Shown piece after piece: positions 25,052 to 33,469 of a DNA stretch of 64,000 nt (the stretch's first letter is position 1; each line of letters begins with the position of its first letter). The notes below the pieces were generated by a model, which saw only the letters and a program-made list of their open reading frames with translations, was not told where the DNA came from and did not search any database. The position numbers and the translations under genes are program-made. Origin of the DNA: Afipia carboxidovorans OM5 (GTDB taxonomy: Bacteria > Pseudomonadota > Alphaproteobacteria > Rhizobiales > Xanthobacteraceae); NCBI RefSeq assembly GCF_000218565.1, contig NC_015684.1, forward strand, positions 2,914,001 to 2,978,000. The letters run 5' to 3'.

Positions 25052-26665
25052 TTACGCCGGTTGCTCTGTCAGCCATTGACGGATGATGGCGACGGTTTCG
25101 TTCGGGTTGCGGTCGGCCAATTCGCCGACACGATGAACAGATTGCGCGTGCACCTGGCCTTGCACCTGCGCGACATCGATCATTTGCGCCGTGGCGGCGG
25201 TATGGACCGGCCCGGCGACCGCGACAGGCTGCGGCGCTTCGGGCAGCGCGGGCGCGGCATTGGCCAGCGGCACATCTTCTGCGAGCACACGCTTCACCAG
25301 CGGGCGCACCACCATGAACACGACGACGATGGAGAGCAGCGACATAACGCCAAGCTCGATGAAGTACATCACGTCGTCTTTGGTGAACTGAAATACGCTC
25401 AGCCAGCCGTTCGAGTCAGGCAGCGGGATCGCCGACGGCGCATCCGCAAAGCGCAGGTTGACGACTTCGACCTGATCGCCGCGCGCCTTGTCGAAGCCGA
25501 TCGCCGAGCGCACCAGCGTCGCGATGCGCTCAAGGTCTTCCTGGCTGCGCGGGGCGTAGACCTGATCGCCCTTTTCATTCCTGGAATAGACCCCGTCGAC
25601 CAGCACCGCGACCGACATCCGCTGCACGCGGCCTGCTTCGGTCACTTCGGTCTTGGTGGTGCGGGAAATCTCGTAATTGTTGATCTCCTCGCTTTTCTTG
25701 GCCTGGTCCTTGCCCGCGTTCGCCGCATTCTGCTGCTGGTTGCCGGGCATCTCGTTGTTGACGGTCACCTGACCGTTGAGGCCGTTCGAGGTGGCGGAGG
25801 ATTCTTCGCGCGTCTGGCTGGAGCGCAACACCCGTCCTTCCGGATCGAACTTGTCGGAGGTCTCGGTGACCTTGTTGTAATCGAAATCGGCCGAGAGCTG
25901 GACACGGGCGCGGCCACCGCCGACCACCGAAGTGACGATGCTCTCGATCTGCTTGCGCAGGCGGTTCTCGTAGGCGACCCGCCGCTCGTCGGCGCCGACA
26001 TCGCCCATGCCGTTGGCATCGCCAGAGCCATCGGCCAGCAACTGGCCGTTCTCGTCGACGATCGAGACCCGCTGCGGCTTCAGGCCGTTGACGGAAGATG
26101 CGACGAGGTGGCGGATGGCGCGCACCTGCTGCGCCTCGAGGGCGCCGCGCACCCGCACCACGATCGCGGCTGAAGGTTCGGGCTTCTCGCGCGAGAACAG
26201 CGGCCGCTCCGGCAGCACCAGATGGACGCGCACGCCCTGAATGCGGTCGATCGCCTTGATGGTGCGGGCCAGTTCGCCTTCAAGGGCGCGCAGGTGATTG
26301 ACGTTCTGGACGAAGCTCGTCGAGCCCAGCGTCTCGGATTTGTCGAAAATCTCGTAGCCGACGCCGCTGCCCTTCGGCAGCCCGCTTTCGGCGAGCTTCA
26401 TGCGCAGGCGGGTGACCTTGTCCTTCGGCACCATGATGATGGCGCCGTCGTTCTTCATTTCATAAGGGATACCCTGCCGGTCGAGCTCCTTGATGACGCC
26501 AGCCGCGTCGTCGTAGCCCAGATCGGTATAAAGGGTAATCATCTGCGGCGCCGTCACCCGCAGGATCACGAAGCCGAAAAAGCCCAGCAGAGCCATGGCC
26601 ACGGCAAGCATCGCCGCCAACCGCGCCGCACCCAGACTACGAATGAATGAAACCAGCCCTTGCAA
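25052..26665 (-). CDS. fliF: Flagellar MS-ring protein FliF
   Basis: 537-residue membrane protein that builds the MS ring in the inner membrane. It has an N-terminal membrane helix (AAMLAVAMALLGFFGFVIL, about 15-35), periplasmic ring-building domains (SGLPKGSGVGYEIFDKSETLG; VRVHLVLPERPLFSREKPEPSAAIVV), a Gln/Asn/Lys-rich loop around 300-340, a second membrane helix (VMSLLSIVVVFMVVRPLV, about 450) and a C-terminal FliG-binding tail. It heads the fliF-flbD operon; a TTAA repeat upstream is described separately. Confidence 0.95.
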   Translation of the reverse strand: MQGLVSFIRSLGAARLAAMLAVAMALLGFFGFVILRVTAPQMITLYTDLGYDDAAGVIKELDRQGIPYEMKNDGAIIMVPKDKVTRLRMKLAESGLPKGSGVGYEIFDKSETLGSTSFVQNVNHLRALEGELARTIKAIDRIQGVRVHLVLPERPLFSREKPEPSAAIVVRVRGALEAQQVRAIRHLVASSVNGLKPQRVSIVDENGQLLADGSGDANGMGDVGADERRVAYENRLRKQIESIVTSVVGGGRARVQLSADFDYNKVTETSDKFDPEGRVLRSSQTREESSATSNGLNGQVTVNNEMPGNQQQNAANAGKDQAKKSEEINNYEISRTTKTEVTEAGRVQRMSVAVLVDGVYSRNEKGDQVYAPRSQEDLERIATLVRSAIGFDKARGDQVEVVNLRFADAPSAIPLPDSNGWLSVFQFTKDDVMYFIELGVMSLLSIVVVFMVVRPLVKRVLAEDVPLANAAPALPEAPQPVAVAGPVHTAATAQMIDVAQVQGQVHAQSVHRVGELADRNPNETVAIIRQWLTEQPA

Positions 26666-26732
26666 AGCCCACCCCGAGATTCGGCCGAACAGCCGACTGG
26701 GCAGAATTTGCCTAGGGATGGTTTCCAGATGG

Positions 26733-26746
26733 TTAACGCCGGTTAA
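26733..26746 (-). promoter_or_regulatory. Candidate CtrA-type site upstream of fliF
   Basis: TTAA-cgccgg-TTAA lies within the palindrome gttaac-gccg-gttaac, about 70 bases before the fliF ATG. The CtrA consensus is TTAA-N7-TTAA; here the spacer is six bases, so binding is uncertain, but fliF operons are CtrA targets in Caulobacter and the CtrA partner gene sciP is adjacent. Confidence 0.3.
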
Positions 26747-26831
26747 CGGCCTGGCATAAATCGAGACATCCTCAAAGCCGACTTCATGGAATGAAGCGGA
26801 TTTTCAGAAAAGCCAGACTGCAGGCGGGGTC

Positions 26832-27107
26832 TTACTGGCGATATTGCTGGATGCGGGTGGTCCGCAGGCCGGCCAGACCGTGCTGGTCGATCGAGAACTG
26901 CCAGGAAAGGAACTCATCCACCGTCAGCGTATAGCGGCTGCAGGCCTCTTCCAGGGAGAGAAGGCCACCACGGACGGCAGCAACGACTTCGGCCTTACGG
27001 CGGATAACCCACCGCTTGGTCCCAGGGGCCGGAAGATCCGCAATCGTCAACGGGCTACCATCGGGCCCGATGACATACTTCACCCTCGGGCGGTGGGGTT
27101 CTGTCAT
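26832..27107 (-). CDS. sciP: CtrA inhibitor SciP (DUF1153)
   Basis: 91-residue DNA/CtrA-binding protein. The central region (about 30-80) RWVIRRKAEVVAAVRGGLLSLEEACSRYTLTVDEFLSWQ is the DUF1153 signature with a helix-turn-helix. In Caulobacter, SciP binds CtrA and blocks transcription of CtrA-activated genes, many of them flagellar, in G1. It lies between flgD and fliF, in line with control of flagellar genes. It has its own upstream region with a TTAA-type site and a terminator separating it from flgD. Confidence 0.92.
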   Translation of the reverse strand: MTEPHRPRVKYVIGPDGSPLTIADLPAPGTKRWVIRRKAEVVAAVRGGLLSLEEACSRYTLTVDEFLSWQFSIDQHGLAGLRTTRIQQYRQ

Positions 27108-27160
27108 GGCGTACTCACAAACTCACACTGAACTCGTAGGAACAAGGTACGTCGTGCCGC

Positions 27161-27175
27161 TTAAAATTTGCCTAA
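27161..27175 (-). promoter_or_regulatory. Candidate CtrA box upstream of sciP
   Basis: Read on the minus strand this is TTAG-gcaaatt-TTAA, one base from the CtrA consensus TTAA-N7-TTAA with the correct spacing. It lies 54 to 68 bases before the sciP start, a normal -35 to -10 distance. CtrA control of sciP is known in Caulobacter; here it is inferred. Confidence 0.4.
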
Positions 27176-27224
27176 GCCTAAGCGTCGAATGCCATTCTCC
27201 TTGAATTTCATCCCACAACCGAAA

Positions 27225-27251
27225 AGCCCGCTTCCTTTTGGGAAGCAGGCT
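27225..27251 (-). terminator. Terminator downstream of flgD
   Basis: agcccgcttcc / ggaagcaggct form an 11-bp stem with one imperfect pair and a five-base loop. On the minus strand it is followed by TTTTC. It lies 47 bases past the flgD stop and separates flgD from sciP. Confidence 0.75.
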
Positions 27252-27297
27252 GCAAGGCCGGATGGGAAATCTTAATGAGAGGTGACCGGAGGCCGCG

Positions 27298-28017
27298 TCA
27301 GCTATCCGTCGTGCCGGTGCCCCCTCCGGTATCAACCGTCGTGCGGATCACGCGCTTGATCTGGTCGATGGTGTAAGTGTTGCCGCCCATCGAGAGCAGC
27401 GCCGGGTCTGCGGTCATATCGACCGAGTCCACCACGCCCTGCACCTCGGTCGTGACCACGACATCCTTGCCGGTTGTGTCCTTGGCGGTGATCGAGAGCT
27501 TGTAATTGCCGGGCGGCCACTGCGTGCCGTCGTTGCCTTTGCCGTCCCACATGAAGCTCGCATTGCCCGCGGTGAGAGCGTAGCTGCCGGTATAGGCGGT
27601 TTCTCCGTTCGGCGCGGAAATCGTGACCACCGAATTGCAGTCGGCAGCTGCGTTGAAATTCCACGTCGCCGCGCCATTGAAATAAGCGGTCGAGCCATCG
27701 ACCGAGATGGTCTGGCCGACAAAACCCAGCGCCTGCGTCGACTGCGCGGTCTTCTGCAGCGCCACGAGCGCGCTCAACTGGTCGTTGGCCTTCAACTGCT
27801 GTTCGACCTGCGCAAATTGCACAAGCTGCTGCGTGAACTGGTTGGTATCGAGCGGGTCGAGCGGGTTCTGGTTCTGAAGCTGCGTCGTCAGCAGTGTCAG
27901 GAACGTCTGGAAGTTGTCGGCAATTCCCGTGGAACTGCTGCTCTTTGTCGACGTGTTGTTCTGCGCCGCCGCCCCGGCCGACGTAACCGTCGATGGCATC
28001 GTTGAATCGACCGACAT
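27298..28017 (-). CDS. flgD: Flagellar basal-body rod modification (hook cap) protein FlgD
   Basis: 239-residue hook scaffolding protein. FQTFLTLLTTQLQNQNPLDPLDTNQFTQQLVQFAQVEQQLKAND at about 38-81 is the FlgD N-terminal signature; a Tudor-like/FlgD Ig domain follows with FMWDGKGNDGTQWPPGNYKLSITA. The protein caps the growing hook and is exported. It follows fliK by 11 bases, a usual pairing because both act in hook assembly. Confidence 0.94.
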   Translation of the reverse strand: MSVDSTMPSTVTSAGAAAQNNTSTKSSSSTGIADNFQTFLTLLTTQLQNQNPLDPLDTNQFTQQLVQFAQVEQQLKANDQLSALVALQKTAQSTQALGFVGQTISVDGSTAYFNGAATWNFNAAADCNSVVTISAPNGETAYTGSYALTAGNASFMWDGKGNDGTQWPPGNYKLSITAKDTTGKDVVVTTEVQGVVDSVDMTADPALLSMGGNTYTIDQIKRVIRTTVDTGGGTGTTDS

Positions 28018-28028
28018 CCACCGTCTCC

Positions 28029-29612
28029 TTAAATGCTGATATCGACGCCGGTGCTCGATCCGAGCGCACGGCCATAATGCGCCCGCACGACCGGAGGCGG
28101 CGCTGTGACGTCTTCCGAAACAATCAGGCGATGGGAGGCGCGGCTCTGCGCGCCATCGTCCCGGCCCTGCGGCGACTGATCGCGCAGGCTGAACTGCAGG
28201 CCACCGTCGCCGGTCTTGAGGCCGGCGTCTTCCAGCGCGCGCTGCAACTGCGGTGCATCCCGGCGCAGCATGTCGAGCGTCGCGGGTTGCTCCACCGTGA
28301 GGTGCGAAGTCACGCGGCCATGCTTGTCGACGTCGAGCCGCACATCGATCCGGCCGAGATCGGCGGGGTCGAGGCGAATCTGAAAGCTGGTGTTACCCGC
28401 CGCCGCGCGCGTCGCGATATCCACCGCGAGCCCGTTGACCGGCACAGGGATGCTTGCGGCCTGTGCGGAGACCGTGGGGCCTGCAACCGTCACCGTAAAC
28501 TGCTGCTGAGGCTGCGCAGCCTGATGGGTGGCCGGGGCCTGCAGATCGAGCGCCGCCTGGAAGCTCACATCCGGCTTTGTGCCTTGCGCCTCAGCGCCAT
28601 GGCGCGCATGCGCAGGACCGGTAGCCGCACTTGCCTGCTCCTTCTTGACCGAAGCGGCTTCGGGCTTGGCGGCATCTGCACGCGTGTCCGAGGCGGATGC
28701 GTCATCCGCATCACCATCGGCTTTGGCGTCCGCCGCCACAGGCTTCGCGTCCGCGTCACCTGAATCAGAGGTTTGGGACGCAGCCTTGGCAGCCGCGCTG
28801 TTCGTAACCTCCTGCACCGCGTCAGCCTTGACCGCGCCGGTTGTCTGCGTGGAGGTCAAATGCGTCGCGACTTGAGGGACGGCAACCCCGACAGGCTGTG
28901 AAGCAGCGTCCGTTCCCTCGCCTGCCTGCAAGAGACCTGCGGCCGCCTCGGTGGCTACCTGTGTCTGATCAGCACCCGGCTTTTCGGCCGAGACTGAGTC
29001 GGCCGCAGAAGCACTCTCAGTCTTAGCGCTCTCAACGGCCGCGGCATCGGTAATGGCAACCGCCATCGGGTTCGCCGCCGGTGCAACGGCTGCAGCATCA
29101 GTTCCGGGCACGTCGGACGACGATTCAGCCTCACCGCTCTCGGCCGATACTGCTGGTGGCGCCACAACGGCGGTCGCCACCGCCGACGCGTCGGGTGTCG
29201 TCTGAGTTGCCGGGTTCACCGCGACGACGACATCGCCAGCGAGATCATCCTCGGACTTGAGCTTCGGCTTGTCCGTGACGACACCGGTCCGCGCATCCTT
29301 CTCGGCCGAATGCGACGCCGATTTCTTCGTTTTCTGGTTGAGAACGCCGGTTTTCGACTCGGTCTGCCACGGTTTCTCGACAGTATCGGCATCGGCCCGC
29401 GCGTCGCGCCGGTCCGCGCGATCGTTGTCACTCGCCTGCCGAACGGGCCTGTCCTGCGGTGCAGGCGCCGGAACGTCACGGTCGGCCGCAACGGTATTGC
29501 TGTCGACCAATGAGCCAAAATCGTCCGATCCGCCGCCCTGATCCGCTCTCGCAGGGGGGCGATGGCTGTAAACTTGGCTGTTAACGGCAGGATCGTGCGC
29601 GACGTTCAACAC
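28029..29612 (-). CDS. fliK: Flagellar hook-length control protein FliK
   Basis: 527-residue secreted ruler. The first 370 residues are low-complexity, rich in Ala, Asp, Ser, Val and Lys, without Cys; the C-terminal domain (about 385-490: FQIRLDPADLGRIDVRLDVDKHGRVTSHLTVEQPATLDMLRRDAPQLQRALEDAGL) is the Flg_hook domain that switches export specificity. It starts at a GTG and precedes flgD. The N-terminal part varies fast in this family, so its identity depends on the C-terminal domain. Confidence 0.9.
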   Translation of the reverse strand: MLNVAHDPAVNSQVYSHRPPARADQGGGSDDFGSLVDSNTVAADRDVPAPAPQDRPVRQASDNDRADRRDARADADTVEKPWQTESKTGVLNQKTKKSASHSAEKDARTGVVTDKPKLKSEDDLAGDVVVAVNPATQTTPDASAVATAVVAPPAVSAESGEAESSSDVPGTDAAAVAPAANPMAVAITDAAAVESAKTESASAADSVSAEKPGADQTQVATEAAAGLLQAGEGTDAASQPVGVAVPQVATHLTSTQTTGAVKADAVQEVTNSAAAKAASQTSDSGDADAKPVAADAKADGDADDASASDTRADAAKPEAASVKKEQASAATGPAHARHGAEAQGTKPDVSFQAALDLQAPATHQAAQPQQQFTVTVAGPTVSAQAASIPVPVNGLAVDIATRAAAGNTSFQIRLDPADLGRIDVRLDVDKHGRVTSHLTVEQPATLDMLRRDAPQLQRALEDAGLKTGDGGLQFSLRDQSPQGRDDGAQSRASHRLIVSEDVTAPPPVVRAHYGRALGSSTGVDISI

Positions 29613-29756
29613 AGGACTGGTTCTCGCAAAGGTACCTGCGAGAGGCAGAGCAAGGACCGGGCCAGTCCGGGTTCCGGAGCTATATTGTTTAAAAACAAAT
29701 ACTTATACGTCATGGAGGCAGGAGCGAACCGCGCTTTGCCATACCTTTTTCTGCCT

Positions 29757-29775
29757 TCCGGCAAGTTTTGCCGGA
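29757..29775. other. Short perfect hairpin upstream of mnmA
   Basis: tccggcaa-gtt-ttgccgga is a perfect eight-pair stem, 90 bases before the mnmA start. It lies in the 250-base fliK-mnmA intergenic region, which is A/T-richer than its surroundings around 29685-29710 (ttgttt-aa-aaacaa). It could be a terminator of unrelated transcription or part of the mnmA leader; the sequence does not decide. Confidence 0.4.
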
Positions 29776-29863
29776 CAAAACCGTTCTAATTGCCCTCCTC
29801 TATTCCCAACTATAATAAGACACATGAAACGAGGCGGCCTTCCCCGCCTCTGGATTCACCGCG

Positions 29864-31045
29864 ATGCTCAACAGTCTCGACCTCGAAGGACCGCCGTCTA
29901 GCACGCGCGTCGTCGTTGCCATGTCCGGCGGCGTCGACTCGTCGACCACGGCTGCCTTGCTGAAGGCCGAGGGTTACGACGTCATCGGCATCACGCTGCA
30001 GCTCTACGACCATGGCGAGGCGACCCACCGCAAGGGCGCCTGCTGTGCGGGTCAGGACATTCACGATGCGCGTGACGTCGCCGAGCGCATCGGCATCCCG
30101 CATTATGTGCTCGACTATGAAAGCCGTTTCCGCGAGTCGGTGATCGACCGCTTTGCCGAAAGCTACGCGCTGGGCGAGACGCCGGTGCCATGCATCGAGT
30201 GCAACCGTTCGGTCAAGTTCCGCGACCTGCTCACGACGGCGCAGGAACTCGGCGCTCAGGCGCTCGCCACCGGCCATTACGTCGCCTCGCGGCGTCAGCC
30301 GGACGGATCGCGCGCAATGGTCTGCGCGGCCGACGCCGATCGCGATCAGAGCTACTTCCTGTTTGCCACCACGCAGGACCAGCTCAACCATTTGCGCTTT
30401 CCGCTCGGCGACATGACCAAGGCCCAGACCCGCGAGCTCGCGCGGCGCTTCGACCTTCCGGTTGCCGAGAAGCACGACAGCCAGGACATCTGCTTCGTGC
30501 CGACCGGCCGCTACACCGACGTCATTGAGCGGATGCGGCCGAACGCGATGCTGCCGGGCGACATCGTCGATCTGCGCGGCCGCGTCCTCGGCCATCATCA
30601 GGGCATCGCCAATTTCACTGTCGGCCAGCGGCGCGGCATCGGCATCGCCGCTTCGATGCCGCTTTATGTTGTCGCGCTCGATGCGGCGTCACGACAGGTC
30701 ATCGTCGGTCCGCGCGCCGCGCTGCGCAAGAATCTCATTACGCTGCGCGACATCAACTGGATCGGTGACGGCACATTCGACGACGTCGCGCGCGAAGGGC
30801 GCGACCTCTATATCAAGGTGCGCTCGACCCGCCCGCCGCAGCCCGCGCATCTGCGGATGAACGGCGACCACTGCGAGGTCGAACTATTCGCCGGTGAAGA
30901 AGGCGTCTCTCCGGGGCAGGCTTGCGTGTTCTATGATGCGCCGACCGGCCAGGCGCGCGTGCTCGGCGGCGGGTTCATCACCCACGCTTCGAACAACAGC
31001 GACAGAGCCGGCACCCATCACCTCGCGCTTCGGGCCGCGATCTAG
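29864..31045 (+). CDS. mnmA: tRNA-specific 2-thiouridylase MnmA
   Basis: 393-residue enzyme that puts sulfur at position 2 of wobble uridine in Lys, Glu and Gln tRNAs. The PP-loop is AMSGGVDSSTTAAL (about 16-29). Catalytic Cys residues lie in PVPCIECNRSVKF and in SQDICFVPTGRY; a CC pair follows HRKGACCAGQDIHDARDVA. The C-terminal beta-barrel (RQVIVGPRAALRKN...QPAHLRMNGDHCEVELF) is present. The pmtA gene starts 17 bases after its stop, so the two may be co-transcribed. Confidence 0.96.
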   Translation: MLNSLDLEGPPSSTRVVVAMSGGVDSSTTAALLKAEGYDVIGITLQLYDHGEATHRKGACCAGQDIHDARDVAERIGIPHYVLDYESRFRESVIDRFAESYALGETPVPCIECNRSVKFRDLLTTAQELGAQALATGHYVASRRQPDGSRAMVCAADADRDQSYFLFATTQDQLNHLRFPLGDMTKAQTRELARRFDLPVAEKHDSQDICFVPTGRYTDVIERMRPNAMLPGDIVDLRGRVLGHHQGIANFTVGQRRGIGIAASMPLYVVALDAASRQVIVGPRAALRKNLITLRDINWIGDGTFDDVAREGRDLYIKVRSTRPPQPAHLRMNGDHCEVELFAGEEGVSPGQACVFYDAPTGQARVLGGGFITHASNNSDRAGTHHLALRAAI

Positions 31046-31062
31046 GGGATCTCAAGCACATC

Positions 31063-31701
31063 GTGGGCAACGATATCGATCGCGCCGGGGTGGCGAAGGC
31101 TTATGCCGCATGGGCTCCGATTTACGACCTCGTCTTTGGCCGGGTTTTTGACGCCGGGCGCAAGGCGACAATCGCCGTTGCCGACGGAATCGGCGGGCGT
31201 GTTCTCGACGTCGGCATCGGCACCGGCCTGTCGCTCACCGATTATTCGCGCACCACACGCATCTGCGGCGTCGATATCTCCGAGCCGATGCTGCGCAAGG
31301 CTCGCGAGCGCGCGCAAACACTGAACCTCACCAATGTCGAAGCACTCTCGGTGATGGACGCGAAGCATCTCGCTTTCGCCGACGCGACCTTCGACGCCGT
31401 GGTGGCGCAATATGTCGTCACCGCCGTGCCCGAGCCGGAAGCGACGCTCAATGATTTCGTCCGCGTGCTGAAGCCCGGCGGCGAACTCATTCTCGTCAAC
31501 CACATCGGCGCGGAAGGCGGGCCCCGCAAACTGTTCGAAATGGCCTTCTCCCCGATTGCGCGACGTCTCGGCTGGCGACCCGAGTTTCCCTGGCAACGTC
31601 TCGTCGACTGGTGCGCTCGCCATGGTGGCGTCACATTAGTCGAGCGGCGGCCAATGCCGCCGATGGGGCATTTCTCGCTGATCCGCTATCGCAAGCTCTG
31701 A
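31063..31701 (+). CDS. pmtA: SAM-dependent methyltransferase, phosphatidylethanolamine N-methyltransferase (PmtA) type
   Basis: 212-residue class I methyltransferase. The SAM loop VLDVGIGTGLSL (about 47-58) and the acidic strand end GVDISEPML are clear. VAQYVVTAVPEPEATLNDFVRVLKPGGELILVNHIGAEGG in the second half resembles the soluble PmtA enzymes of Rhodobacter and Bradyrhizobium, which make phosphatidylcholine from phosphatidylethanolamine at the membrane. Starts at GTG, 17 bases after mnmA. A different small-molecule substrate is the main alternative; family assignment by search would settle it. Confidence 0.75.
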   Translation: MGNDIDRAGVAKAYAAWAPIYDLVFGRVFDAGRKATIAVADGIGGRVLDVGIGTGLSLTDYSRTTRICGVDISEPMLRKARERAQTLNLTNVEALSVMDAKHLAFADATFDAVVAQYVVTAVPEPEATLNDFVRVLKPGGELILVNHIGAEGGPRKLFEMAFSPIARRLGWRPEFPWQRLVDWCARHGGVTLVERRPMPPMGHFSLIRYRKL

Positions 31702-31740
31702 GATAAAGGAACATCCGCACGCGCGCCTCGTTCAAAGGGC

Positions 31741-32109
31741 ATGCGGATATCGATCATTTCCACTGTAATTGCCTGCATGATGGCTGGAACCGCTACACAG
31801 GCGCTTGCTCAGGCCGCGCCGGCGCCATCCACGCCGCAGGCCCCGACCGCGACGAATCCCGATCGCGCGACGAACTGCGCGCCGACCCAAACGGCTCCCG
31901 GAAAACAGAGCGTCGAGCCTTCCCGCCCCCCACATGAGGCGGGAAAACCACTTGGCGACACGCTTGCTCAGTCGGATGGCGTGTTGTGCCCACCGACGGA
32001 TGTGGACCCCGCCATGCGCGCTCCACCGCCAGATAGCGGCTCAAGTTCGATGCCGGTCCTTCCGCCTCCGGGAAGCCCGGGCGGCGCTCCGAACGTCCGG
32101 CCAAAATGA
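31741..32109 (+). CDS. Small secreted Pro-rich protein, no recognised family
   Basis: 122 residues. A signal peptide (MRISIISTVIACMMAG...ALAQ, cut near residue 24) precedes a region rich in Pro, Ala and Thr with no defined domain; two Cys residues are spaced 48 apart in the mature part (NCAP and LCPP), so a disulfide is possible. Low complexity suggests a disordered envelope protein. The downstream neighbour is tRNA-Met, 110 bases away. Function unknown. Confidence 0.6.
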   Translation: MRISIISTVIACMMAGTATQALAQAAPAPSTPQAPTATNPDRATNCAPTQTAPGKQSVEPSRPPHEAGKPLGDTLAQSDGVLCPPTDVDPAMRAPPPDSGSSSMPVLPPPGSPGGAPNVRPK

Positions 32110-32218
32110 TCCGGGCTTCTGGCCGAAAGATAGCTTCGTGTGCTTGACAGCAATTTGGCTGACTTCTTATATGCCGCCGTTCGCGCGACCCTTGGCCCTG
32201 CCGGGAAGCTGGACATTT

Positions 32219-32295
32219 GGCGAGGTAGCTCAGCTGGTTAGAGCACGGGAATCATAATCCTGGGGTCGGGGGTTCGAGTCCCTCCCTCGCTACCA
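32219..32295 (+). tRNA. tRNA-Met (anticodon CAT)
   Basis: A 77-base cloverleaf: acceptor GGCGAGG/CCTCGCT (with one G-U), D arm GCTC-AGCTGGTTA-GAGC, anticodon stem CGGGA/TCCTG around loop ATCATAA with anticodon CAT, and T arm GGGGG-TTCGAGT-CCCTC. The 3' ACCA is encoded. Acceptor pair G1-U72 and the general sequence fit elongator Met tRNA; an Ile (k2C) tRNA is a lesser alternative because they share anticodon CAT. Confidence 0.92.
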
Positions 32296-32579
32296 CCTTG
32301 CATCCCTCCCTCCTCGAGAATTCCAGATATTTCAGTATCTTGTAAGGCCTTAAGGTTTCTAGGGCCAAAGATTCCGGCTACGGCGAGACATTACCGTCGC
32401 GAGGGACGCTTCTAGTCTCAGACCCGATACAGTCGCGTCGTAGCAGCCGTGCTCAACCAGCCACTGTTTCGAATGCCATTAAGAGCCGCGGACTATTGTC
32501 AGGCGCGGTGGTGCGTCACCGGATGCCTGTGCTACAGGCGCCTCAGCGGGATCAACCCACGGCACCGGATGATATTGAA

Positions 32580-33410
32580 ATGAACCAGCCGACATCTCGA
32601 AACGGTTCGCGGAGCACGCTGCTCGCGGTCGAGGACACCGAATTCCTGCTGCGCGACGAGATGCGCGCGATCCGCTTTGCGCTTGAGTACAACAAGGCCG
32701 AGTTGGCGCTACGCGATTGGGGCATACGCTCAACTATTATCGTGTTCGGAGGCGCTCGTATTCCTTCTCCGGAGCAAGCTGCGGCTGCGGCCGAAGCAGC
32801 ACGTACCGATGCCGAGAAAGACGTGGCGGCAAAATTACGGCAGCGCGCAGAATTTTACAGCATCGCACGCGAGTTCGGCCGCATTGCCTCGGAGCGCGGA
32901 GGTGCTTTCGCGCCCCGACACAGATGGCGCGACAATGTCATCGCCACCGGCGGCGGCCCCGGCATCATGGAAGCTGCAAACCGCGGCGCGAGCGACATCG
33001 GCGCACCGAGCATCGGCTTCAACATCACGCTGCCGCACGAGCAGGTGCCCAACCCCTATATCACGCCGGAGCTCAGCTTCCGCTTCCACTACTTCGCCAT
33101 GCGCAAGATGCATCTGGCGATGCGCGCCAATGCCCTCGCAATCTTCCCCGGCGGATACGGCACGATGGATGAGTTGTTCGAATTGCTGACCCTGCAGCAG
33201 ACGCAGAAGGCGCCTCACGCGCCGATCGTGCTGTTTGGGGAGAGCTACTGGCGCAAGATCGTCAATTTCGAAGCGCTCGCTGAGGAAGGGATGATTTCTC
33301 CGCTTGACCTCAAATTATTCGAATTTGCGGAAACGGCCGAGGAAGGCTGGGCCTCTCTGGTTCGGCGCGGCTTGCGCGCGCCCGGGAACGGCGGCGATAC
33401 CATCGGCTAG
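32580..33410 (+). CDS. LOG-family protein (TIGR00730, lysine decarboxylase-like fold)
   Basis: 276 residues. The Rossmann fold carries GGGPGIMEAANRGASD and the signature PGGYGTMDELFELLT of the LOG family, which are nucleoside-monophosphate phosphoribohydrolases (releasing ribose 5-phosphate from AMP or cytokinin nucleotides). The old name lysine decarboxylase is misleading. The N-terminal stretch of about 45 residues before the conserved core is longer than in short LOG proteins, resembling YgdH/PpnN-like sizes less than plant-type LOG. The ATG at 32580 is taken over an upstream open start because no ribosome site precedes the latter. Confidence 0.85.
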   Translation: MNQPTSRNGSRSTLLAVEDTEFLLRDEMRAIRFALEYNKAELALRDWGIRSTIIVFGGARIPSPEQAAAAAEAARTDAEKDVAAKLRQRAEFYSIAREFGRIASERGGAFAPRHRWRDNVIATGGGPGIMEAANRGASDIGAPSIGFNITLPHEQVPNPYITPELSFRFHYFAMRKMHLAMRANALAIFPGGYGTMDELFELLTLQQTQKAPHAPIVLFGESYWRKIVNFEALAEEGMISPLDLKLFEFAETAEEGWASLVRRGLRAPGNGGDTIG

Positions 33411-33469
33411 ATCGCCTCCAAATTTCTCACCAGACGGACTCGCCTCAAACAAAACGCCGCTGGGTCGCG

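Noticed and set aside
23990..26173. Plus-strand frame of 727 codons across fliG and fliF
   Set aside because: His- and Arg-rich shadow with no recognisable domain; fliG and fliF on the other strand are certain.
32219..32579. tRNA-Met as an attachment site of a genomic island
   Set aside because: No integrase, no partial tRNA copy and no composition change were seen downstream; the following gene is an ordinary LOG-family gene.
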